This document shows, piece after piece, positions 55,481 through 64,000 of a DNA stretch of 64,000 bases. Below the pieces are notes generated by a model. That model was not told where the DNA came from and did no database searches. It was given only the letters and a program-made list of their open reading frames with translations. This DNA comes from Thalassia testudinum. Its lineage: Eukaryota; Streptophyta; Magnoliopsida; Alismatales; Hydrocharitaceae. Within the stretch, counting starts at the first letter, position 1. Each line of letters begins with the position of its first letter. The position numbers were made by a program, and so were the translations under genes. The stretch is from contig JAZHRO010000073.1 in assembly GCA_037157565.1 (NCBI GenBank), positions 89,444,001 through 89,508,000 on the forward strand. Direction: 5' to 3'.

Positions 55481-58400
55481 AGATCTTGAGCTGGAATGTG
55501 CATGGGTTGCGCGATAGAAGCAGGAGGGGGTCACTAATTAGATATCTGCGTGAATGGGAAATCGACTGTGCCATCCTTCAGGAGACACACATTGACTGTG
55601 CTTTTGATAAGGCATGGGAAGAGATGAGGGCAGGATCTGCAAATGACCTTGTGGTGGTCAATTCCATTGGCAGATCTGGGGGAATTGCCATTTGGTGGAG
55701 GAAGTAGATGTTGTGCTTACAGGAGGTTTCCATGGCTAGGCACCTTCTGACCTGCAGATTCACAAGAGGCGAGGGGGACAGTGTCTTCTATGTGACTGGT
55801 GTATATGGGCCAAACGATCCTAACAGGAGGCAGGAACTGTGGGAGGACTGGAATCTGGCTGCAAAATTTGTAGGTGGGGGGGCTTGGCTTGTTGGAGGTG
55901 ACTTTAATTGTACTTTAGTGGGGAGTGAAGACCTAATGGGGTGGTCGACAGCTCCTCCACAGGATTTCAGTTGGTGGTCCAGGCCTTGGGGATGTGCGAA
56001 TTTCCATCATCAGGGGCTGAATTCACTTGGAGGAATGGCAATGGCTCATGTCCAAGATTGATAGATTTCTTGGGAATGCTGAGCTGTTGGATCTTTTCTA
56101 GATGTCATTTGTGTGTGGTCTTGAACGTCCATTTTCTGACCATACACCTATGGTGTGGGATAATGGTGAGCAGGTGGTGGCTGGTTCCTATTTTAAATTT
56201 AGGAGATCTTGGCTGAGGGAAATAGGGTTCAGAGACATGCTTGCCAGCTGGTGGAGGTCACAGCAGGGTGAGGGCACAACCACCTCCAGATTGGCTTCTA
56301 AGCTTATGGCTCTGAAAGGCATGCTGAAGGAGTATGGAGATATTGTCTCAGTTCTTAGACATCAGAAGCGTCATGAGGGCTTGTTGAAAATTCAGGAATT
56401 GGATACCAAGGAAGCTGTGGACCATCTATCTGAACTTGATCTTGCTGATAGAAGAAGATGGCAGGGGGTGGTAATTGAAGAAGACCTGAAATTGGAGATG
56501 GATTGGAGGGAGTGATCTAGATAGCTATGGCTAAGTGAGGGGGATGCAAACACCAAATTTTTTCATTTGGCTGCTAGTTCTAGGAGGAGAACAAATTTGA
56601 TCTCATCAATGGTTGTAGAGGGGCAGAGAATTACCTCCTTATCTGATATCAGAGCTGAGGCCGTCAGATACTTCAGGGAATCTTCAAGAGCTGCAAGTAG
56701 GGGCAACTGGAGAATGACAACATATGATTTGCCCAGGATTAATGAGTCTCAAGGGGCTAGCCTGATTGAATCTATTTCTGAGGATGAAGTATTAAAGGCT
56801 ATTAATGATCTCAATTGTGAAGGATCGCCTAGTCCTGATGGAATCCAGGTTTTCTTTTACAAAGAACTATGGGATATTGTGGGCTCATAGGTTATGGAGG
56901 TAATTAGAGAATTCCAAAGTGGCAATTTTGGCTTTGAAAGAATTTATAGATCTTATCTGTTTCTTTTGCCTAAAACTCCAGGTGCTGGATCTTTCCAGGA
57001 ATTTAGACCCATGGTTCTTTCTAACTCCTTATATCTGGTGATTGGAAAGGTCCTGGCTAATAGATTGAGGCCTGTATTGCAAGACTTGATCCATCCTGCT
57101 CAGTCTGCTTTCCTCCTGGGTAGATCACCATAAGAATCTTTTATCTTGGCCCAAGAGATGGTTTGTGGCTGGCATAAGAGAAGATGCAAGGCCTTCATGT
57201 GGAAGGTTGATTTTCATAAGGCTAATGACTCAATCAGCTAGCCTTATTTATGGGATGTGATTAAAAGAAGGGGCTTTCCCCCTACTTGGATAGCTTGGGT
57301 TAAGAGATGTATTACCACGGCCTCCTTTACCCCTCTAATAAATGGGAAACCCTGTGGTGCATGGATCCAGCCTCAATGTGGCATCAGGCAAGGGTGCCCC
57401 CTGGCCCCATTAATCTTTATTTTGGCAGTTGACAGTTTAGCTTGGTTTGTTTGTAAGCTTTCTGAAGCGGGTCTTTTTAGAGGATATTCACTCTCTTGCA
57501 GGAATAGTCTGGCTCCCATTCTTCAGTACGCAGATGATACTGTCTTTTTTGTTGAAGGATCCATGGATGGAGCGTTGGCTTTGCATTACTTGGTTGATAT
57601 CTTTGGTGAGCTTTCTGGACTAAGGTTAAATAGGGACAAGTTTGGTTTGGTCTGCTTTGGTTTACCTGAGGAGGAGCAAGAAGCCTTAGCAGCCATCCTG
57701 ATGACTCCTCGCATCAGTCTTCCTATCAGATATCTTAGGCTGCCTTTGAGGTTTTCCAGGTTGAAGAGAGGTGATTGGAATTGCCTTTTTGACAAGATCC
57801 TTATGAAACTTGATGGTTGGTACAACAGATTCTTATCCAGAGGTGGAAGCCTTATCTTGCTCAATTCGGTGATCACCTCCATCCCTATTTTTTACTTCTC
57901 TATTTTCAAAGCACCAAGATCCATTTGGAAAAGATTGGATGTGATGAGGAAGAGATTTTTTTGGAAGGGAGCTAGACATAAGGGCAGCTTCTTGCAGCCT
58001 CTCAAATGGGATCAAATCTGCTATCCTAAGGAGCTGGGTGGTCTTCGGATCAAGTCCTTGCAGCATTTTAATGATGCCTTGCTACTCAAATGGGATGTTA
58101 AGCTGCTGCAAGGTGATCTGAAACTGTGGTCTGATCTGATCAGAGATAGATATGGAGCTTCCAACAGCAGGTTTTCCAGACTTCAGCCAAACAGTCCATC
58201 ACCTTTCTGGAAATCGGTAACTAAGGCTTTGGCTGATCACTTCCATCTGCTGCAACCATCACTTGGAGATGGCAGGTCTTTCAGATTCTGGAAGGAGGAA
58301 TGGTCTGAATTGGGGGTCTTGAAGGAGCTCTATCCGAGGGCGTTTGATGCAGCAGCTGACAAGAATGCTACGGTCAGCAAGATCTGGTCTTGCAGTAGCA

Positions 58401-59016
58401 GTAGTTGGAATCTGGATGATGTGGAATCCAGCAGCAGCAGAAGAACTACCCGGTTATGGGATGAGAAGAGAAGGCTTTTATTAGACCTTGAAAATTTTTG
58501 ACCTAAGCCTGGAACGGAGGACAATATCTGTGGGATGGGATCTATAGTGCCCAATTTGGGTATAACAGAATTTTAAATTTTGAAGAGGGATGGAGACATG
58601 ATTCCATTGATAAGAAGATATGGATGTTAAAAATTTCTCTCAAGGTACAAATCTTCCTTTGGCTGTGCAGGAGAGATGGGTTAATCACAAGTGATCTACG
58701 CCACAGAAGATTGGGTACTGATCATCATGTGTGTTTTTTATGTGAGATGAGCATTGATAATGTAAATCACCTCTTCTCTTCTTGCCTTATCACTGATGTC
58801 ATCTGGAGAAAAATTTGTCAGGAGCCTTTACCAGAGTGGAATTCTATGTGGCATGGGTTTGAGGTGGGAGGGAAACCACATGTCCACATGGCTGCTTCTA
58901 TTTGGTGTGTATGGAAGGCAAGGAATGAGAGACTTTTTCAGGAGAGGCCGGTATGTTGTGAGAATATTGTAAGAGAGTGCTGGTCCCTCATACAGTCTTG
59001 GGGATCCTTTTTGTAA
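55477..59016 (+). pseudogene. LINE K ORF2: endonuclease and reverse transcriptase, disrupted
   Basis: ATG at 55477. The AP-like endonuclease shows LSWNVHGL, LQETH, then TAG at 55705-55707, VTGVYGPN, GGDFN and, in a shifted frame, PFSDHTPM (near 56130). After the linker (SEGDANTKFFHL near 56530) the RT reads LLPKTPGA, EFRPMVLSNSLYLVIGKVLANRL, KVDFHKAND, then TAG (Trp expected), GIRQGCPLAP and catalytic QYADDTVFF (near 57530). The zf-RVT region (58624-58830) reads FLWLCRRDGL, CFLCEM-x5-VNHLFSSC. Stops occur near 55706, 56514, 56888, 57132, 57240 and 58500, so no full-length protein can be made. It would nick target DNA and prime reverse transcription from it. Confidence 0.9.
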
Positions 59017-59095
59017 TCTCCCTTCTTTGCACATAATATACTACTCCGGATTGCTATCGCAGGACGATAGCTCTCCTTTCTGTTTCAAAAAAAAA

Positions 59096-59111
59096 ATAAG
59101 GAGACCTGGAG
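59096..59111. repeat. Target-site duplication of LINE K, right copy
   Basis: Follows the A tail; see 53701-53716. Confidence 0.75.
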
Positions 59112-59795
59112 TCAAGGTCATTCATCTCTAGGAGGTGTTTAGGAAATGCAAACTAATTTCGATCTTGCTTGCTCTACCTACTTAAAAACCCATGTTGGTT
59201 TATGATTATGTATGTATTCATGCACGACATGCTGTTGCAGTAGAAATATAAAATGAGCATAGGCAATTGATTATCACGAGAAAGATGTTGCAATCAAGAC
59301 ATGGTGGTTTTCACACATAGATATATAGATATATAAAAATATGATTTCATTGATTGTATCAGAGTTAGAGAGCACAGCTAGAGGAAGGCTTGTAGAGGAA
59401 TGTTTGAGAACATGAAACTAGCTAGCAGAAAATGACTGCATACATGAATCTATGGGGGATTATGCATGCATCATTGGGGGAGAAATATGGATCTACACTA
59501 CTAAGTAGTAATAAAGCAGTAAATTTATGAAGAACTATCTACTTAGCTAATAGAAATAAGGGCATTCTGAGGTGGGCTCCGATGGTCTTTGACTTGGTTG
59601 AGAGGAGAAGGAGGGGTGGCCAATGGGGTTACGTCGACCCTTGGAGAGGTGAGGAGGAGGTGATCCAAGCTCTTGGCATGGAGCTGCTATTGGCCATCAT
59701 GGGAGCTCGTGGAGGTGGAGGTGTGAAGGTGGAGCTATGCTATGGAAGGTGGAATGCAGCCAGGAGTGAATGGGTGCAAATGGCCACCCCTTAGG

Positions 59796-59805
59796 TATTT
59801 TTATA
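59796..59805 (-). promoter_or_regulatory. TATA box of the element G LTR
   Basis: TATAAAAATA on the minus strand, 1.36 kb from the LTR 5' end, similar in position to element E. Confidence 0.6.
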
Positions 59806-60213
59806 GACCTAAGGGAGCCTCTCTAGAGAAGTTTGGAACTCTCTAGAGAGAGCTCGAAATGTGGCCATCCAAGGGAGAGAGAGGGCATTTCTTAGATCCA
59901 CCAAAAGTGGATCTACAGTTTAAATGTCTCTTGGTTGCTAATTTTAGCAACCAAGAGTGGCACCACCTTTGGAAGGACCTAGAATACTCTAGGTGGTGTG
60001 GGAGTGCGTGAATGGGTGTGTGTGTGTGTTCGAGCCCTATGTGGCTAAGTGGTCTAGGTTAGGTCCTAATAGGTTTAGATTAGGGTAGGTCTCAAATTAG
60101 GGTTGCAAACCCTAATTGCTAAGGAGAAAACACAATTAAACTTAACACAAGTTTAATTGAATGAGTGTGAACCTAATTGAGAGTGAAATAACTCAATTAG
60201 GTTGGGCTTAGGT

Positions 60214-60290
60214 CAATTGGACTATCATTGAGTCCAATTGGACTTGTATGGGTTGAGATCTGAGCTCAATTGGACTCTATGAGTCCAATT
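60214..60290. repeat. Twin hairpins with shared AATTGGACT arms in the element G U3
   Basis: CAATTGGACT (60214-60223) pairs with AGTCCAATTG (60231-60240) across a 7-nt loop. AATTGGACT (60268-60276) pairs with AGTCCAATT (60282-60290) across 5 nt. Further CAATTGG words lie on both sides. Confidence 0.8.
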
Positions 60291-61161
60291 AACTAGGCAA
60301 TGGAAATTGACTATGGTCTAAGTCAATTGGGCTCAATGAGAACCTAATTAGGTTCTTAGGAAGGTCTAGAGGTGGTGTACTAGGGTTAGGGTACCTTAAT
60401 TTAGGTCTCTAAGGGGTTGGAATTGGGTTTAGGGACCTAGGAACTCAAGATCAAGGCTTGAATTCCAAAATAGGAACTGGAGAACCGATCCAGACATCCA
60501 ATAATAGTATCAGATGACTTATACTCAAAAAATCAAAAGTCCAGACTTGCTATCTAGACGTCCAATCAGAGTCAAGAGGGATTCAAGGTTCTGTCTTGGG
60601 TATTCTGTAGGAATTGGATGTCTGACCAAGTGTTTGGACATCCAATAACATTGCAGACATGGGTTTAAGGTGTGTGGGTTGTGGCTAAGGGTCCTGGACT
60701 ACCAGATAAGGGTTGGAACTAAGGTTTTGAGGCTTTCTAGGCTATGGTGACCTAATCTAAGGGTGGCTAAGGCTTAGGAAGTCTTCTGTGGCTGTCCTAG
60801 GGCTAAGATTGGACCTAAGTTCCATAATTTAACTACTTTTACTTCTACTTAATAGAATGGCATACCTCAACCCTTTACATTATTTCTCTACTACATTTTA
60901 TTTTAATCTTCTGCTCCAGCTCTGATGTAGCACTAGTTTCAGGTCCAGCTTCAGATCCAGTTTCAGATCCAACTTCTAAGCTTCTTATTTCCTGCAATTT
61001 ATATAACGCACTTAATTAGTACATTATATCATTATTTCATGCATAGCTAAAGGAAAGCAGTAAGGATGCAAATAATGCTTATGCATCCATGAATTACACT
61101 AGCTTATGCTAAGTTCTAGCCTAATTTAGGTCAGTTAAGATCTATGATTGCTGCGCAATCA

Positions 61162-61720
61162 GACACAAGCACACACGTGAGAAAATAAGTATAGTACCAG
61201 AGCTCCTCGGAGACAACGATAGAGTTAGCGAGCCTGCGATGTGTGTGGTAGCTTTGGTACACCTTCTACGGCCACATGGCATGGTGGGAGAGCATAGGAT
61301 CGATGTTGAAGGGGTTCGATCAAGGGATGAGGAGGGGAAGGGAAGAGGGAGCATTGCTGGAGGAGGAGAAGTCTCCTAAGAAGAAAGATCAAGGGGCCCC
61401 TCTGATTTCTTGTGCCATAAGTGAGTTGACTTGTGATAGGGCCCTTTCTAGAATTTGGTGCTTCCATTAACCTTATTCCAAAAATGCTTGATGTGAGATC
61501 CAGACTTGGGGATCTTAACCCGCCTTGGTGACCCTTTAGTTGGCTGACCGATTAGAAAAATCCCCTTGGGGAGTGTTGGAGGATGTAATTGTTAAGATCA
61601 AGGACTCTTACTTTCCCGTTGATTTTTTAGTCATTGACATGGAAGTACCCCCTAGATTGAGCAACACCTTGATGAATTCTTAGTTAATAATATAATTCAT
61701 GCCTAACTTATGTTAGTTTA
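61162..61720 (+). pseudogene. Element J: Athila-like protease fragment
   Basis: On the plus strand KKKDQGAPLISCAISELTCDRAL (near 61377-61445) is followed, after a one-base frame change near 61447, by EFGASINLIP, where the catalytic Asp of DLGAS is Glu. Then come GVLEDVIVKIKDSYFPVDFLVIDMEVPP (about 61577-61655), the second half of the same domain. It is cut at 61720 by the LTR of element I and on the left by element G. The first 100-200 bp are not recognisable. This is the outermost, probably oldest, identifiable layer. Confidence 0.8.
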
Positions 61721-62112
61721 TGTCACGCCCCAAAACTCAAACCCCAAAAAATGAGGGCTGGAGTCCCGAGGGACAGAAAGAAAAGAGGTGCCGATTTATT
61801 TAATTCGGGTTGTACCTAAGTCGAGCTAGAAAGAGTTCCATTTACAACATAAAATGGAAAAAAAAAAGAAATCCGAAAAGAATGGCACATAATTAATACA
61901 GGAAAACTGTAACAAACATAAACTTGTTGTACACCAAAACATAAAATTTACCTGTCAACAGAGCACGCACACTTGCACAGTGACAAATTTTGTACGTCGA
62001 CGACCCGTGACGACAACCTGAAAGTAGGCTACAAAGTAGGGATGAGCCAATCATCTACTGTATCTCAATCAAATAGGATCATGTACAGCTTCAATTACTG
62101 GCTGGTTCCTAA
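61721..62112 (+). repeat. Element I: 5' part of a Tekay-like LTR
   Basis: It starts TGTCACGCCCC and has GAGGGCTGGAGTCCCGAGGGACAG-like and ATTTAATTCGGGTTGTACC-like sequence, typical of Tekay/Del LTR starts. It is interrupted at 62113 by element H. Whether it is solo or part of a full element cannot be seen. Confidence 0.65.
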
Positions 62113-63838
62113 TGATGAGCCCATATTTGTGGGTCAAGTATGTATTTTAATGCCTAGACATTAAGTTAATATGTACATTTATATAGCATACATTAATATA
62201 TAAATAGGATAACATTAAATCTCATGCATTTCATGCATTACATGCATTGATAATATCATTTAGAATATCATGCATTGAAATAGGATTATAATTAGTGTTT
62301 AACATAGAAGTTAAGGGTTTGTACATAAATAACCTCTCATTTCTTTATTTTATTTATTTCTTTCTTCTTCTCCAATGGATGCATGCAGGAGAGTTAGTGC
62401 CAGTGACAATTGTGGATCCCTGTGCCCCACGATATCGTCGCTTCACCAACGTTCGCCTGTGTGACTCCTCCTACAGCATAAAAGAAGACAGCTGCATCAT
62501 AATAAAGGAGGCCACCATCATCCCGATCCACCATTGGGTAGAGCGTTAGAGCTTTTCCATTCCACCACCACCGGCCTCCTACCTCGAGTGCAAGTCCACA
62601 CCACCATGGGCAGGCAGGGTGACAGCCCGTCGCGCCATCAATGGCTTGTGCCTCTTACCGCGAGCGTGTGCCTGAAGGCCACACTGCATCACCGCCATCA
62701 CCAGCAACCATCTCTGTTTTTCCTCCACCAAAAATAACCCAAACAGCAACAACACATCGCCTCCATGCCTCGCCACCCTCGCTGCGCCTCCACGCGCATT
62801 GCCCTTCCCGCATGACCTACGCACACACCCGCACACTTCCAGCAGTGCGTGTGGCCTTATCACCCGTAGTAGCAGCCTCCACGCTGCACCACCTCCTCCG
62901 ACGCACAGCAGTAGCAGGTGCCCTCCTCCAGTGCACCACTAGCTCCCGTATGCCGTACCAGCACCTCCGGCGCACCAGCAGTAGGTGCACATTCTCCCCT
63001 ACGTGCGCATCACCTGCACGTGCCCCGCCAGCACCTCCGCGTGCTTGCCCCTTTAGTGCTCGTGCGGCCTACAACTCTTGCGCGCACCCAACTCGCCTTC
63101 GCTTCCCCTCTACGTGCATAGCACCTCCACGCGTCTTTAGCAGTGAGCAACTGCGACCTGCGCATCCTCGCCGAACGGCCTGAATGCCTCCAGCAGGTGT
63201 GCTCTGCCAGCGAGCGCTTGTGTGTGCTTGTGCGTGACTGTGCACGCCTGTGCATGCCCACACGAGTAGCGCTGCACCATCGTCCTCAGCAACTGCAGCC
63301 ACCATTGGAAACCACCCTTCGTCGGAGCTCCGTCCGACTGACTCTGGCCACCTTGAAACCTGCCGCCGCCACTACCGCAAAGCCCTCGCTCTAGCCAACC
63401 TAATCCCAGAAGGGCTCCTCCAATGAACCTCTCTCCTGTGCGCAAGGAGAGAGGTAGAGACCTCTATTTTTGGTTGAATTAGTATTTACATTTCATGCCA
63501 TCGCCACAAAAATGATTTTTGATTTATCATTATTTTATTGTGGTGATTTTATGCAAGGAACCTCCTTATTTCTCGTAAATGCAAAATTAACTCATCTAAT
63601 CATTGTTACATTGATCTAAAGGCAATTTTGATTCGATTTCTTAGGGAATTTAATCGTGGACATTTTCTTTTAAATCTTGCGAGTTTAAATAGGCCATTGC
63701 CTCCCTATGGATATGACCCACTCCTAATTGAGCGATTATTTTAATTGTTGATTAGTCGATTTTTCCACCACTTGCATACTACAACAACGCGTTATTTCAT
63801 TTGCGAAACTTAATTGAAAGTGGGAAGTTGACTCGTCA
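62113..63838 (+). repeat. 5' LTR of element H
   Basis: It starts TGATGAGCCC and ends GACTCGTCA. The GC-rich part (62560-63400) has CACC/GCAC-rich low-complexity frames of up to 180 codons on both strands, as in the element B LTR; these are not called as genes. An imperfect GCCCA/TGGGT hairpin lies at the LTR start. Confidence 0.85.
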
Positions 63839-63840
63839 AA

Positions 63841-63858
63841 TGGCGTCGTTGCCTGGGA
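63841..63858 (+). other. Primer-binding site of element H (tRNA-Asp type)
   Basis: TGGCGTCGTTGCCTGGGA, two bases after the LTR, followed by GGCAACAGGC as in the other Athila-like elements here. Confidence 0.85.
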
Positions 63859-64000
63859 GGCAACAGGCTTGTTAGACTTGCATTTATCTATTTATTTGTT
63901 CACACATTATTTTTGAGGCATTTTTATCTCTGATCTTTTTGGTGAGACATACACATATCTTCTACATCTTGCCGCACCAGCCTCAGAGATCAGGCAACCC

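Larger units (their letters stand above)
53717..59096 (+). mobile_element. LINE K: L1-type non-LTR retrotransposon
   Basis: A 5.4-kb element with ORF1 (two CCHC knuckles), ORF2 (AP-type endonuclease, RT with YADD, C-terminal zinc-finger region) and a 10-base A tail (59087-59096). A 16-bp target duplication with two mismatches flanks it. It may be 5'-truncated, since ORF1 begins within 60 bp of the left end and there is little 5' UTR. ORF1 and ORF2 overlap by ATGA. Several stops and frameshifts show an old, inactive copy. It inserted into the LTR of element G. Confidence 0.9.
53543..61161 (-). mobile_element. Element G: Athila-like retrotransposon, 5' end only
   Basis: Minus strand. The LTR runs from 61161 to 53620 with LINE K inside it, followed by the primer site (53617-53600) and about 57 bp of leader up to the insertion of element D at 53542. 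The rest of G should lie left of the window, beyond D. The right end is inferred from the TGATTGC-GCA-GCAATCA start at 61161, after which unrelated protease sequence (J) begins. Confidence 0.7.
59112..61161 (-). repeat. Element G 5' LTR, main part
   Basis: Minus strand. The start TGATTGC-GCA-GCAATCA (61161-61145) is a hairpin with 7-bp arms. U3 has AGACGTCCA/TGGACATCC-type words (60480-60660) and a cluster of AATTGGACT/AGTCCAATT inverted repeats (60190-60340). A TATA box, TATAAAAATA, is at 59805-59796. A 70-codon frame at 59582-59794 lies in the leader-like part and is not supported as a gene. The remainder is AT-rich. Confidence 0.7.
62113..64000 (+). mobile_element. Element H: Athila-like retrotransposon, 5' end
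   Basis: A 5' LTR of 1726 bp followed by a tRNA-Asp-type primer site and the first 140 bp of leader; the element continues beyond the window. The LTR resembles that of element B in its start (TGATGAGCCCATATTTGTGGG), TATA-like position, GC-rich middle and AT-rich tail with CTCCCTATGGATATGACC. Confidence 0.85.

Noticed and set aside
58624..59016. Separate host gene of 130 codons with a Cys/His motif
   Set aside because: It is the C-terminal zinc-finger region of the LINE ORF2, in another frame because of decay.
62641..63183. 180-codon Ala/Pro/Arg-rich protein at the right edge
   Set aside because: It lies inside the element H LTR and has a stop-poor antisense partner; no domain is recognisable.

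Overview
The window is repeat-rich plant nuclear DNA. I see no host protein gene, no rRNA and no functional tRNA. Everything recognisable is a transposable element or a fragment of one: Ty3/Gypsy LTR retrotransposons of the Athila type (tRNA-Asp primer site, Gag-PR-RT-RH-INT order, integrase block WGIDFMGPF), two Tekay/Del-like LTR elements (one with a C-terminal chromodomain-like tail and a tRNA-iMet primer site), two solo LTRs of a third family, and one L1-type LINE. An angiosperm is certain in practice. A monocot is a weak guess from the LINE ORF1 layout, with zinc knuckles ahead of a DUF4283-like region.

The elements form a nest. I use these letters. J (oldest, + strand, protease fragment at 61.4-61.7 kb) was entered by G (- strand Athila-like; LTR 53620-61161, primer site 53600-53617). 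G received D (- strand Athila-like; right end 53542) next to its primer site and LINE K (53717-59096) inside its LTR. D received E (39263-52499, - strand, nearly intact, 5-bp target duplication ATGCT) in its 5' LTR, and C (- strand Athila-like; right end 30896) beyond its integrase. C carries two solo LTRs in opposite orientation, F1 (22754-25568) in its leader and F2 (27678-30447) in its LTR. The Tekay-like A (window start to 19136, + strand) cut C in its RT domain. A in turn was cut in gag by B (1135-12559, + strand, target duplication TTCGA). At the right edge J was also entered by Tekay-like I (LTR start 61721), which was entered by Athila-like H (LTR 62113-63838). The longest chain is J<G<D<C<A<B, six levels.

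LTR divergence agrees with this order. By eye the two LTRs of E differ at roughly 17 of 2255 positions, those of B by about 5 percent in the first 400 bp, and the visible parts of A by about 8 percent. Coding regions are decayed mostly by CAG-to-TAG and TGG-to-TAG stops. E is the best preserved: its RT-RNase H-integrase frame is open for 820 codons with all catalytic residues, and the whole gag-pol is broken by only two stops and one frameshift.

The most unusual shared property is architectural. Several unrelated LTR families here begin with a short perfect hairpin lying directly at, or 4 nt inside, the TG terminus, so that in the genomic RNA it would sit just downstream of the polypurine tract. 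Other signals worth checking are palindromic ACGT-core and AATTGGACT motif arrays in two U3 regions, a tRNA-derived box A/box B module inside the D LTR, the 2.8-kb inverted LTR pair, and a second GCATGGGGG polypurine motif downstream of integrase.
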